From Dryocosmus kuriphilus (Eukaryota > Arthropoda > Insecta > Hymenoptera > Cynipidae), in contig CM076194.1 of assembly GCA_038277395.1 (NCBI GenBank), positions 181,551,232 through 181,615,231 on the forward strand: DNA of 64,000 nucleotides. Direction: 5' to 3'. The translations under genes were made by a program, and so were the position numbers. A model generated the notes under the pieces. That model saw only the letters and a program-made list of their open reading frames with translations, was not told the DNA's origin and ran no database searches. Positions 9,280 through 20,299 of this stretch are shown here, one piece after another (positions within the stretch are counted from its first letter, which is position 1; the number at the start of each line of letters is the position of its first letter).

Positions 9280-12183
9280 TCTGCGCATTTTTAATTCTGG
9301 AGAAATTATCGTGAGAATGAAATGCACGGACTACGGATGAGACTTGTGACAAGAAACCGACACTGGGCGTAAGATGCAGCGTCAGCAGATGATACAAGTT
9401 GGTGACTGGGAAAGATAGCGAAATAAATAATAAGGAAATATTATAAAAATACTTTTAATTGCTTAAGCGAACGCGTAGGGAAAATTAATCGAAATAGTAA
9501 GTATAAATAAATAAGGAGTCACAAAAAGAAAATTGTTAAACCTTTTAAGTATAAAAGAGTAGAAGGAAAACCGCGAATGTAAAAACTCACACGGATACGC
9601 ACGCAGGAACCACGACCTAGTGGGATTGAACTTCGTATGGCCTTTTCGCACACACTTAACCGATACCATGGGAGACTAGCGTGTGCATATAGGCGGGTGA
9701 CCGTATGGGTGCCCCGCGTAGTCACTGCGACAGTGCGTTGACCTGTCGACTTTCTTATTCTCCAGCCATTCTCCACTCTCCTAACGTTCGCCACAACCCC
9801 GATCACCGTGCATTTCCCTGCCTAAACCACCCCCTTGAGCGGGAAAAAGTAATATGGCCATAGCTTCGCCAAATATGTATCAAAATCACTGAAAAAAAAA
9901 AACTCTTTTCATATGAGAGGGTTCCGCACCTGATACAAGGGTCATGCGTAATAAACATTTACAAAAGTAAATTGAAAAACATGACCCGCAGCAAACACTC
10001 CTATAAACCTAAACCAGAACAATTTAAAATTAAAAATTAAAATTAAAAATGAGGAGAAATCTGCAAACTACAAAAAGTTTTAACAGAGTAGCGGAATGCC
10101 CACCTGAACTCCACTCAGTGCTGCTGACGATTGCATTTTTGGCTAAGCGCTCAAAGTCCAGCCAGGCACAGCAAAACGTACTGTGCCTGGCAACTAGAAA
10201 ATATCATTTACGCGACGAAATTCCGTTTCTCGCGCCATTCTGGGAAGCGCGTGATGCATTGCCATATCGAGTAAAAACGCTTGTGGTGGGGGGTCCTGCA
10301 TAGCATATCGGGGAAAAATTCGTTTGCCGTACGCGTCGTCATGCGCAGTGGGCATCTTTCGACGAGTCAATTTTGTCAAAAAAGGTAGTAGAACAGAATC
10401 TATTCTCACGCTCTCTTTCTCTCCCACTTTCTTTCTCGTAACAAGTGCGCTTACTTCGTGGCTTACTGTTTCGTACCAAAGCAGACTCAATCGACATTCA
10501 CAAATTGTAAAAATTGCTGTTTTGAAGGTGTAGAGTTCACATCGAACCGGTCCCTCTCTGCTCGTTATTTCCCATGAATGACGCGAGAAATCGAAATTTC
10601 GTCGCGTAAATTACTGTGTGAACGTTGAAGCCGAACACAATGTACTATACCTAAACAAAAATTCCCACCCGTGTCCACCGACAGGTCACCTACAAGAGGC
10701 ATCCATCAGAAATCATCGAGGCAGTCTGCAGAGCTAATTGAACCAAGCAAGTAGTCTCTTGAAGGGAATCTTTTCTCGCGGAAATTCCTTAACAGAAGCC
10801 CGTCGAGTTGAACACGCCGGTACCTCACGTTTACCCTTACGGTTTGCTTCCCTTAATAAAACTTCTTATTTAATTGTTTCGGGTTGAAGTGTAAAACTAC
10901 TAGTTTCCTAACTAGGGCGCGTTGGAAACCTCATCGTGGGGACGTTAAACCTATAAAAATTACCTTTTTTCAACGAGTTACCAGTGGATCAACAAAACCT
11001 CTTAAAGTCAGTCAGAATAATCAGGTTTTCTGGGCACCGGAAAATTTATTACCGAAGCTGGCAGTTGTGCGGAAAGACCATACGAAGTTTGGAACCCCCG
11101 TAAGTTTGTAATCCACTGTAAATGGAAACGCCTCAGGCAATTTTGAGGTTGAATCTCAAAACTTCTGAGAAATTGCCTATTGTAATTAGCTTTTGGGTTA
11201 AAGGAAAGAATAATAGTAGGATGACATGCGAATTTAAACGCACTCCATGTCTTCCTGGTTAAAAGCCAATTATTATTCCTTCAATTAAAACAAACGTCAG
11301 TACGCGTGTGAGAGTACATATCGGGCAACTGCGTGTATAAACGTATGTGCGTCACGATAAATTTAAATAACATCGGCCCATTAGGAAAAAGGAAAATTAG
11401 GAATAGATATTTTCCTATTTTCTAGTGGTAGAATTAGGAATAGTAACGAGCATGGGTGAGTAATCTGTATCGTTCCTCAAATTTGTAATCTAAATGTGAA
11501 TGGTATACTCATTAATAGCCAGAAAGATAATAGAATTCTCGGAGGAGAACAGTTTAATTACGTCCCACAAAAATAATAAACGATGTCTGACTTTGGACCT
11601 CGTTCAGTTTGTGTAGCCTCCACAACCCTTTTGATATTTTAGAAACAGAGATAGAGGAAAGCTTAGCAAGGAAGAGCCAGCTTACAATAAATATAAAAAC
11701 GGAATATAAAAATTATTAGCGGGTTGTAACATAAGGAATAGTATTAAAAAATTGTATACTAATGAATTGTACGAAATTGTATTTATTTTTCATATCATGA
11801 ACAAATATTACAATAATATCACATTTCTTGTCAATCTTAGTTTTTCATATTTGGTATAATAATAATGAATAAATGATAAATTTACATTTCATACATGTTT
11901 TTAATCTTATTTTGTGACCATTATCAGAATAAAAAATTATAATAACTTTTTATTGTAATTATTAATCAACATCTGACACTACATTGGTTTTCTTATAAGA
12001 AAAAATAAAAATGAATCAATGTAATTATTAATCAACATTTTACACAACTTTGTAATCACAGTTTACAACCTTAATCTTTTGAAAAATGAATAATCTCTTA
12101 AATAGTAATTCGAATCACAAACAGTTTTATAATTAAAGAAATAAATAATCAAAGAGCTGAATAACTGTCACTTAAAAATACTG
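9280..12183. other. Unassigned DNA between the DDE_4 core and the YqaJ relic
   Basis: About 2.9 kb with no recognised protein. Short open frames at 9519-9806, 10,049-10,303 and 10,194-10,490 overlap on both strands and have no family features. Between 10,700 and 11,110 the composition is less AT-rich, as in retroelement leader DNA. GTAATTATTAATCAACAT is repeated at about 11,954 and 12,021. The segment could be ISL2EU non-coding DNA, a later insertion, or both. Confidence 0.4.
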
Positions 12184-13770
12184 TTACGGTATATTGGAAA
12201 TATCTTTTCCTGTGAAATAAGAAGTTGTCTTTTTTTTTTTAGTCTTTTTAGCATACAACGATGATAAATAATTTTGAAAATAAAAGTTTTCACATTTTGT
12301 GATAACTTGTTTTAAAAAAGTTTCATTACGATGAACTAAAAGACACAAACTGCCATCCTTTACAGGTGAATATATGAATAAATCACATGTATCTACCTCG
12401 GATACATACATTTGGATTTGACATTGGGTATAGTACATTGCACTTTCTTTTAGTTGCACGAAACCGTCTCTAAATTGTAAATAACTAACATTACATCTTT
12501 TGGTATCATAATCAACAATAGGTACATTTTTGCAAGAATGTGGGCACTTAAATTCGACTATTTTGCAGATATTATTGTTTTCTAAAACAAAACCATCGAG
12601 ACTTGCACAAAGCTACGACTGACTTTTACTAACAATAAGGCCAACATTCTTCACTGTACAGTGAAATAAACATTCATACTGTTTTCTAGCGATTGTTTCA
12701 TTGTCCTTGCCATATCTCGTTGCAGCCGTTTCCATTCGTACTGGATGTAGCATATCATTCACTAATGACTCTACAGTTTTCGTTTTTCTGCTTTTTACAC
12801 TATGCACATTTTTACTTGCTGATAGACGTAAAAGACGAGTTTCAAACCATTTTTCACAAAGTGCTTGTTGCAAGGTATCACAACATAGTTTTATGATTTC
12901 TTCCTTTGATAAAACAATAAAATTTTTATAAAAATCTTTCAGTTGTTGTGAAAGTTTTTGAACAGTCATATAGATTTGTTTTAATTCACACAAACGATGA
13001 CAAAGATTAATACAAAATGCACATTCTTATTTGCTTATATTTATTGCAACTTGATCTAACATGGAAGACATTAGACTTCTAATATCTTCCTCATCACTAT
13101 CTTTTTTTTGTTTCAAGTAACACCGCTTTCAGTGGTGAAGGACCTTCCAGCTCTAAAATATCTACTTCACATATCTCACTATCCTTTTGAAAGATTTGTT
13201 TTTCTCGTGGGGGAAACATTTGAAAAAAAATACTTCCCTTTGCTATATTTCTCTTTGGTTAACTGTCGAAAGCTTGCTTTTCCCCACTGCTGTTCTTGGT
13301 CTGTTTTACTTAAACTTTCTTCATTATTGACATAATATATTAAACTTGCTACATGTTTGCACTTCCCACTTTTGTTATAAACGCAAGTGCATGATACACT
13401 AGTAACTTTTCTGTCATCATTAATCTGCAAACATAATATATAAAATAATAATATGTTTATTACAAATACCACTGCAAGATATGTTGTCTACTTTACCTTC
13501 AAGCTTGTTTTATATGGTGGAGACGTTACAGAAGTTTGCCTGATTATTAATGCTTGTATCATATAAATGGCACCGTTATCTCTGAACTCTTAAACATTGC
13601 AAACATGATTTGCATTTACCAATCGCTTTCCTTTTGATTGTGTTTCTGGTTGAAATAAAATTTTGTAGGCAATTTTTTTGAATCCCGTTTGAATTACAAT
13701 AGAAATACTCGTACCATCTGCATAATAGACAACTATTTTTCATATTAATGCATTATTATTAATATTAATT
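12184..13770 (-). pseudogene. SWIM zinc finger plus YqaJ-type nuclease relic with one intron
   Basis: Read on the minus strand. The first exon (from about 13,770 to 13,497) has GKRLVNANHVCNV, a stop, then IQALIIRQTSVTS. A canonical intron (GTAAAG...TTTGCAG, 13,425-13,496, phase 0) follows. The second exon carries the SWIM finger CTCVYNKSGKCKHVASLIYY (C-x-C-x8-C-x-H), a linker, a stop at 13,027-13,029, and a YqaJ-like nuclease with LRLSASKN. After another stop near 12,610 come ASLDGFVLE and KIVEFKCP, matching the catalytic D and E-x-K of the fold. QCQIQMYVSEVDTCDLFIY follows. YqaJ proteins are recombination-type exonucleases. As I recall, ISL2EU elements carry such a second gene, which fits the facing transposase. 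Three stops make it a relic, yet domains and splice sites are well kept. Confidence 0.82.
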
Positions 13771-14695
13771 ATTAAACAAATATGTCACTAGTTATCTAAT
13801 TATTGGCTTGGACGTGATCGAAAGTTATTTGGTTTTCTTTACTGTATGTACCTATGTTATTGAACCGGCAAAACCTACAAATGATCACGAAATTAGTTGA
13901 ACTATGGGTTACTTACCTATTTTGAGCAAGAAAATGTTAACATTTACTAGTGCCTGAAATTTCTACACTTAATAAGCACTACAGATTGTGTGTAATTATC
14001 ACTTTTCATAATCAAGATCTTCAATAGTCATTGTGCAGCTTTTTTCCAACCTTATTTGGGACATGGTGTCGCCAGAGCGCGCTACGTGATATGCTACGTG
14101 CGAATACAGTGTGATCTCTGTTGTGTCATGATATGATTCGTTCATGATCGTTTCCATATATTTTTTAATTGTGAAAACAAAGATCCGTGTCTCTCTGATG
14201 ATAAAAGCGTGCGCAAGAGTCTTGCAATTTCTCTGTTTAGCCGCTCTACCATATTGGATTGTGTGTGTCTGATGGAGGTAAGTATCGTCCGGAGTTCCTT
14301 TTCCACCAACGCCTGTTGCGATTTTTTTTATTTTTATTTTTTTTTATCGGAGAAAAAAAAGGGGAAATCTTTGATAGACGTTGTGCCGGACTCTTCCAGG
14401 ACGGGTCTGGACATACCGGCTAAACCTAAAAACCTACGTTCGTTGGACCTATGGATCTGTTCACGGTATTGCCCGTTAGGGTTTCAACTTCGTGAGCAGA
14501 GGCCCCTTTTAAGTCGTGCTGGCGAATCTTCCGTCATCCCTGTCCTTGCGGATACTTTCTGACTGTTCCTGTTCACCCGTTGCTACCATATCTCCTGCTC
14601 TCGAGGATCTTGTCGCGCATAGTTTTGACAATAAATGTCTCTATGTACGTCCATTTTTCTGCAGACTCCACCATTAGAGAGACCATGTTTCTGGG
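13771..14695. other. Unassigned DNA between the YqaJ relic and the LINE region
   Basis: AT-rich up to about 14,050, then a CGCCAGAGCGCGCTACGTGA block that may mark an element end. From about 14,380 the sequence is GC-richer. An open frame at 14,209-14,562 has no recognised domain. Confidence 0.35.
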
Positions 14696-14696
14696 C

Positions 14697-14895
14697 TTAA
14701 CCTCTGTGCCTGTTTCGGTATTCATCTCTTGTCGGTAGGTCTGCCACCTTTGGCACGCCCAACTTTGGCACGCTGTTGCGATTTTTTCCTCGTGAACTGG
14801 GTAACTCTATCGGATAATACCTTGTTTGGCTTCTCCAATTCTTCGATGAAGTTGTCCAGACTTTTAAGGGCTGCGTCACTCGTGGCCTTTTCATG
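14697..14895 (-). pseudogene. Possible retroelement gag/ORF1 fragment
   Basis: On the minus strand a 60-codon stretch reads DAALKSLDNFIEELEKPNK, then a basic tail rich in RKK and GRAKGGRP. The helical acidic segment followed by a basic one resembles the N-terminal part of LINE ORF1 or gag proteins. No family could be fixed. A second open frame on the same strand overlaps it. It lies just upstream of, and antisense to, the LINE starting near 15.1 kb. Confidence 0.3.
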
Positions 14896-15023
14896 GATAT
14901 AATTTCGAGTATTTGGTAAACGTATTTATCATTACCAGATGTTCATACACCAAGACCAAAAAAATAAATGGAAATAAACTCCAAAGGTTCCCTCTCTAGG
15001 GACCGCAAGACCTTGTCGTTGGT

Positions 15024-15079
<56 letters not shown>
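15024..15079 (+). repeat. 56-G homopolymer
   Basis: An uninterrupted run of about 56 G residues. It sits immediately before the LINE 5' untranslated region. The length is likely uncertain because assemblies handle such runs badly. Confidence 0.9.
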
Positions 15080-15599
15080 CTTAGGGGTCTAATCGAACGA
15101 GATTCCTTGAGTAGCTGAACCAGAGAGACTGTATCCGAGATGCGGCTTCTCTGGGAAACTAGGGTCTTTCGTCTACGGGACTCTAACTAAGAACCGGTCC
15201 TTCCAGGGGGGGATTGGCAAAACCACCTGGAATATCTGGGGCGCGAGTTCTCATGCCCCCAAGCTAAGATGTAACTGCCGTGTCGAAAGCTGAATGGCAC
15301 TAGGATTACCAAATCCTTGAACAATCCGGCTTGAACCTCTCAATCGAGACGGGCATGGCGGATTTTAACAGGAGGTGTCGGAACGGAGGCTTTGGGATAC
15401 CAGGTCGAATCCCTTAGAATTCAGACCCTCTCCCTGCAAGCGGGGCTCTGCAGGGAGTAGCTTTTTTATTTTCCTAGCTAATCGTGGGACTACTTCGTCA
15501 GAAAAGTCACAGAAAAATAAAAAAATTAAAAATAAGGGCCTCTCATAGGGCTCTTCATTTAACCCATGGCCAAAAGGGGACGGCTCCAAAGGGGTCGGC

Positions 15600-16485
15600 T
15601 CCCGAGTAGCGAAGGAGATTACAACCAAGGACGACGATAAGGTCACTGAGGTTGAAAAGAAGATGACCGGGCTCTCTGTTAAGAGAAAAAAATTGCTCCG
15701 GGGCTGAAAAAGCGAAGGCTCGCGTAGAGCGGCTTTCAATGAGCAGTCAAGGCTCCTCACGAGGGGTCTTTGAGGACCACAATCCATCTGGAGTGCCTCC
15801 TCTTGCTCGCCATGCGGGTAAGAGGAAAACTAGCTCCGGGGACACTCTCCCGAACAGGGAGGCAAAAAGGTCTAAGGCTCTGGAAACACAGGGTCTGACC
15901 TTTGTACAGATGGCTAACAACGCCCTGGTGAGGGTTGTTGTCGCGTCCGGTTATCCTGAGACCTGCCTAACCCCATTGGAGTTGGGTAAACTGAGGGAGA
16001 AAATCTCGAATGAGATTGACGCATTACCCCGCGAGGGATGCGTCCCCAGATTCGAGGACATCTTCCTCAGGTCAGGAGCCATAGTGGTGCAGGCAGCCAA
16101 TACCTGATCGAGAGATTGACTGGTGGATAGGACTCCAACGTTCAGGCACAAAGAGGATCTGAATGTGGAGATCAGGGCGACTGAGGCCTTCCAGAGGGCG
16201 ACCGTTTTGATTCCCGGAACCCCCGAGGATCCAACGGTCGTTCTGGGGCGCCTGAGGTTTCAAAACTCTACTCTCCAAACAGACACTTGGAGAGTATACC
16301 CTAGTCAGGGAAACACGCCAACGGGGAAAGACTGGATTTTGGCTGTAAGTTTCCCCGAAAGCACGAACACGGCCCTTGCGGCTCTGGATTACCGGCCCTA
16401 CCTAGGGGCCGGTAGAGTCTCCTTCCAGGTAACCCGTCAGGGTCCCGCAGGGGGAGCCGAAGCACCCGGAGATGTCCCGGACTAG
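15600..16485 (+). pseudogene. LINE ORF1 (gag-like, DUF4780-type)
   Basis: The frame reads through EKAKARVERLSMSSQGSS, a basic segment with GKRKTSS and REAKRSKALE, then ALVRVVVASGYPETCLT and a helical stretch to VVQAANT. Two TGA stops follow at about 16,106 and 16,118. Beyond them the same frame continues with RTPTFRHKEDLNVEI, a long beta-rich region (ATVLIPGTPEDPTVVLGRL) and a glycine/alanine tail ending in a TAG near 16,483. The region from TPTF onward resembles DUF4780, found in insect LINE ORF1 proteins. ORF1 proteins bind the element RNA and chaperone it. The stops fall where Trp would be expected, suggesting G-to-A damage rather than a true C-terminus. Confidence 0.7.
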
Positions 16486-16513
16486 TCGATCAATGGCTAG
16501 GACATGAATCTCC

Positions 16514-17250
16514 ATGATGCAGATAAACTTGCATCACAGTAAAGGCGCCTCGGTAATTTTAACCAGGCGAATGGCAGTGGTGCAGACAGGCATAGTCCTA
16601 ATCCAAGAACCTTGGTTATACAAGGAAAGGATTAGTGGCCTAGGAGGGTGTGGCTCCTTATTTAAGGGGCCAACCGAAAAAGCAACAAGGGCATGCACAG
16701 CCGTCAAGGGTATGGATGCTATTTTGGTGGCTAAACACTGCCCCAGGGATCTCACAGTTATTAAAGTGCGGCTCAGGGGCAATCGTGGAGAAAGACTCGA
16801 GGTATATGTTGCCTCAGCATATTTCCCAGGCGATGAGGCGGGGGCACCACCTCCCATGGAGGTTGGCGTCCTTGTGCGGCATTGCCAAGAGAATAAAATC
16901 CCTCTGTTATTGGGTTGTGATGCTAATGCTCACCATGTGGTGTGAGTGAGCACGAACATCAATGAGAGGTAGAGATCTAATAGAATATCTAGCTGGCACC
17001 GAGCTGGAGATTCGAGGCAATACTCCTACATTCTAGGACAAAAACAGGAGTGAGGCTCTCGACCTGAACATATGCTCGGAAGTACTAAGAAGCAGGATAG
17101 TGGGATGGAGAGCCTCTGACGAGGAGTCTCTATCGGACCATAAATATATCCTGTTCCATCTGGACCTAAGAAAACCGGAGGTTTCAAAGAATAGAAACCC
17201 CAGGAACACACATTGGGAATCCTGCTGCGGACTTCCTGCGGAGGACTCTG
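16514..17250 (+). pseudogene. LINE apurinic-type endonuclease domain
   Basis: ORF2 appears to start at ATG 16,514, overlapping the possible end of ORF1 in another frame. The start reads MMQINLHHSKGAS, then GIVLIQEPWLYKERISGLGG (the catalytic E in QEPW). Next come the ILVAKHCPRDL strand, VYVASAYFPGD, and PLLLGCDANAHHVV (the catalytic D-x-N pair). A TGA at about 16,944 interrupts HHVV-VSTNINERG, where related LINEs have Trp. The reading continues as DLIEYLAGTELEI, a TAG near 17,034, EALDLNICS and ESLSDHKYILFHL (catalytic S-D-H). This nuclease nicks target DNA for priming. The catalytic residues are intact, but stops split the domain. Confidence 0.82.
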
Positions 17251-17264
17251 ATTACATCATATGA

Positions 17265-18625
17265 GAACAACTGCCCTATGAGCACAAGAAAATCTAGGAA
17301 AGGGGCCGAGTAGTGGAACAACCACCTAGAAAGGCTCCGGAAAAAGACTAGAGCGTTGTGTAATAGGGCCAATAAAACTAAACTCCCGTCAGATTGGGAC
17401 AAATATAAACAGGCTCAAACTGACTATAAGGAGAAAAAAATTAGGATTTATAAACGAGATAGCTGGGCTGGCTTCTGTGAGGACACGAAAGACATCTCGG
17501 GCACAGCTAGGCTTCATAAGATCCTGGCGAAAAACCCGGAGACTCGCCTCGGACTTATTAAGCTCGAAAACGGCGAGCTTGCAGAGGACGAAGAAACAAG
17601 CCTGAATCGCCTGATGGAGGTGCACTCCCAAACTTTCAGCGACATCAAACAGACCAGGAAGAGAATTGCTTGGGCTGGAGGAGGGGAAAAGGCCGACTCG
17701 CAATTCGCAGCAAACGTCGTGGGTAGTAGCAAGGTAGAATAGGCTATAAAGTCCTTCTGTCCCTATAAATCACCGAGGTCGGATGGGGTATTCCCAGTGT
17801 TCTTGCAAAAGGGCTTGGAATACGTCATCGCCCCACTGACAAAACTGTTTAGGGCCAGTACTGCCCTTAAACACGTGACTCCGGCATGGAAGAACGGCAG
17901 AGTGGTGTTTTTGCCCAAACCAGGGAAAGAGGACTACACTACTGCAAAGGATTTTAGGCCGATCAGCTTAACGTCTTTCATCTTGAAGACGATAGAGAAG
18001 TTGGTTGAGAGACATATCAGGGATGAGGTTTTGATAACCTCACCACTGCACAAAGGGCAGCACGCCTTTCAGGCACGTTCTTGGACATAGAGGGTGCCTT
18101 CAGTAATAAACCCCCCCCCCCCCCCCCCCCCCCCAAACACCCAGAAGTTATCGGTCGAGAGGCCGCGAAATGCGGCGTGCCAAGCCAGCTGGTAAGCTGG
18201 ATAAAAAGCATGTTGCACGGGCGGCATCTTGAAACCAGATGGGGTACAGGCCGGGTTAGGTTAGTGGCGTCACGGGGGTACCCACAGGAGGGTGTGCTGT
18301 CACCCCTCCTGTGGTGCATCGTGGTCGACGGCGTCCTACGTTGGCTGAATGGAAAAGGGTACTATAAACAAGGCTACGCGGATGACTTTGTTATCCTAGT
18401 CAGGGGGACTCATCTGCACATACTGATGGGGCTCACAGCGGCGTTGGCCTTTTTGCTTTGCGAAGAACCCCTCCACGTAGCAATGGGCCGCCTTTTAAGC
18501 GCAAAAAGATGGACCGGGGTGACTAAACACACAAGGTTCCCGAAGGACATCAGTACAATACCATTCCTAGGAATGAGACAAGATAAAATAACAAAACGCT
18601 TCAATTTCACCAAAGCTTTTCGAGT
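17265..18625 (+). pseudogene. LINE reverse transcriptase
   Basis: After a frameshift near 17,245 the linker reads SYENNCPMSTRKSRKGAE, a TAG, WNNHLERLRKKTRALCNRAN and a long helical segment. A TAG near 17,739 falls in KVE-AIKSFCPYKSPRSDG. The RT palm follows with RPISLTSFILKTIEKLVE, HAFQARS, a deletion and frameshift near 18,080, then DIEGAFSN, EGVLSPLLWC and the catalytic YADD in QGYADDFVIL. A run of 24 C (18,111-18,134) expands the DIEGAFSN region into a poly-proline stretch while keeping the frame. A deletion near 18,465 removes the thumb segment. The enzyme would copy RNA at the nicked target; this copy is broken. Confidence 0.85.
18111..18134 (+). repeat. 24-C homopolymer inside the RT
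   Basis: The run encodes eight prolines between SNK and KHPEVI, where related RTs have only a few residues. The reading frame is preserved on both sides. Confidence 0.9.
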
Positions 18626-18679
18626 CATTTTCCCAAGAAGGGAGGAGTGGCTAGCGGAGGGTGACCCATTCCTTCAAGG

Positions 18680-19515
18680 GGAAATCTGGTATACAGACGG
18701 TTTCAAAGGGGAAGGGGGTACAGGAGCAGGACTTTTCTACAGCGTTAGAAGAAAGGGGATGGAAATCCCACTTGGATTGCATGCCACCGTCTTTCAGGCG
18801 GAGGCCTTAGTGGTACTTCGCTGCGCTGAAACACTCTTAGAAGAAAACGCGGCTGGCAGACAGATTACGATCTTTTCGGACAGCCAAGCGACACTGACTG
18901 CAGTTGGCAAACCGGACATAACATCAGAACTGGTTTGGGAATGCAAAAAGGCATTAAACCAACTGGCAAAGAAAAATAACGTGACCCTGATGTGGGTCCC
19001 TGGTCACAAAGGGATCAAGGGAAACGAGAAAGCGGACCAGTTGGCAAAGAATGGTGCAAGAAAAAGATATATAGGCCCAGAATCGGTACTGGGACTAGCG
19101 CCGCGTTGTACGGGAATGGTCATTAAAAACTAGATCCGGAAAAGGCACCGGGAGTACCGGGAAAACACTAAAGGATGCCGACAGGCTAAGGCCGTCCTGG
19201 GCGGTGAGTGCAGGATGGACAAAGCCATGAAGATCCTGAAGTTACCCAAGAGGAAAACAAGAATCATGGTTCAGATTCTCACAGGGCACAACCACATGAA
19301 TTACCACAAGCAGAAGATGGGACTTAGTCCCACAACAGAGTGCAGGAAATGCGGCAGAGACAATGAGACGTCTCTGCACGTTTTATGCTAATGTCCGGCA
19401 CTCGCTGGGATTCGAAAAGAAGTCCTCGGGGATCATTTCATGGAACCTGGGGACATTTCAACGCTAGATGTGGGCGACATTCTGGGCTTCATTAAGAGGT
19501 CTGGGATGGGCTAAC
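18680..19515 (+). pseudogene. LINE RNase H domain and C-terminal zinc knuckle
   Basis: In the same frame as the RT end, RNase H begins EIWYTDGFKGEGGTGAG (first catalytic D), then AEALVVLRCAETLL (E), QITIFSDSQATL (D), and VTLMWVPGHKGIKGNEKADQ (H and last D). All four acidic residues are visible. A stop falls at 19,131-19,133. Further on, in a shifted frame, comes a C-terminal knuckle TECRKCGRDNETSLHVLC (C-x2-C-x8-H-x3-C) with a TAA inside the following CPAL segment, then VGDILGFIKRSGMG and a stop near 19,513. RNase H removes the RNA strand after first-strand synthesis; the knuckle probably binds nucleic acid. Confidence 0.85.
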
Positions 19516-19616
19516 AGGAGAGGATGTGTAAGTGTGAGGCACAATGGACTTATAGTCCGAGCGCCGGGGGAAGAGGTGGTTTTAGTGGGTAGGGGCCGTT
19601 AAGCCGAGTCCTACAT

Positions 19617-19965
19617 TCAGTCCGTCAAAAGGATTTCCACTTCCTCATCCTCCAAACAAAAAAAGAACTCCAAATGTTCCTTGTATAGAACGGATTCCAA
19701 AACTGCTTGTGATGCTGTGGCAGAAACTTTTGTGCGTTGGCACGAGTCACACGTGGCAAGAAGGTGTCCGGTCATATTTGCCAACTTAGGGTGGTGTAGG
19801 TTTTTTCTACGTCCGCGTGTCCATAAGTGTGATGACATTCCCATATTAAAGTCTTGATTAGCTCCTGTGGTACTTAGACTCGATAAATTGTGCCATCCGT
19901 GTGATAGAAAACGTCATTCACCACCTTGTATCTTGTCATGTCCGCAAGATTTTGTATCGTGGACT
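19617..19965 (-). pseudogene. Ty3/Gypsy integrase zinc-binding region
   Basis: Read on the minus strand, the order is NLADMTRYKVVNDVFYHTDG, a stop, VPQELIK, then a frame with YGHADVEKTYTTL (the two His of the H-H-C-C motif), and in another frame MTGHLLATCDSCQRTKVS (the two Cys). Two frameshifts and a stop break it. The core D-D-E domain is not seen; the fragment ends at 19,617 next to the LINE end. The H-H-C-C domain would bind the cDNA ends. It belongs to the minus-strand Gypsy element extending to about 22.6 kb or beyond. Confidence 0.8.
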
Positions 19966-20029
19966 TTCTTTTCTTGTATTTTTTTGTCCTCTTGTTGCAT
20001 TTATTAAATGTGTCTCAGCTTTTATCTTG

Positions 20030-20290
20030 TTTATGGTTCTCCTAGATAAGTCAGTGCACTGATATAATCAGCTTCGTGTTACCCCTGTTTCTTTTCTTAT
20101 GATTATCTTCGTTGTGCAACCTGCTTAATACGTCTGCCGTTAAGTTCTCTTTGCCAAGTAGATGATCAATTATTATCTTATAATCTTGCATGACTAAGAT
20201 CCATCTTGTGAGGTGAGCGTTCATGAATTTTCAGATTTTTAAAAAGATTAGAATCATGCGGTCAGTCTGATTTACGACCTCGACACCCTG
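20030..20290 (-). pseudogene. Ty3/Gypsy RNase H end
   Basis: On the minus strand the reading gives TDRMILIFLK, a stop, then FMNAHLTRWILVMQDYKI and HLLGKENLTADVLSR, the classic end of a Gypsy RNase H. The following connector is rich in K and contains several stops. The spacing to the integrase fragment downstream is as expected for one pol gene. Confidence 0.82.
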
Positions 20291-20299
20291 CAATTATGT

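Larger units (their letters stand above)
15081..19600 (+). mobile_element. LINE (non-LTR retrotransposon) with ORF1, EN, RT and RNase H
   Basis: A GC-richer block, unlike the AT-rich surroundings, that holds a 5' leader (15,081 to about 15,590), an ORF1 with a DUF4780-like region, an endonuclease, a reverse transcriptase, an RNase H and a C-terminal zinc knuckle in that order on one strand. This order places it among RNase-H-bearing LINE clades (I/R1/LOA/Kiri group); the clade is not resolved. At least four in-frame stops, several frameshifts and internal deletions show that it is dead. No poly-A tail or target duplication was identified with confidence, so the ends are approximate. Confidence 0.85.

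Noticed and set aside
9519..9806. 95-codon minus-strand frame
   Set aside because: No family features and no conserved neighbours; likely chance.
8210..14110. CCAGAGCGC-type words near 8,239 and 14,069 as ends of one ISL2EU element
   Set aside because: The similarity is about 9-10 bp and not extended, too weak to call terminal repeats.
15365..15787. 140-codon minus-strand frame
   Set aside because: It is antisense to the LINE leader and ORF1, and the sense strand carries the recognisable ORF1 sequence.
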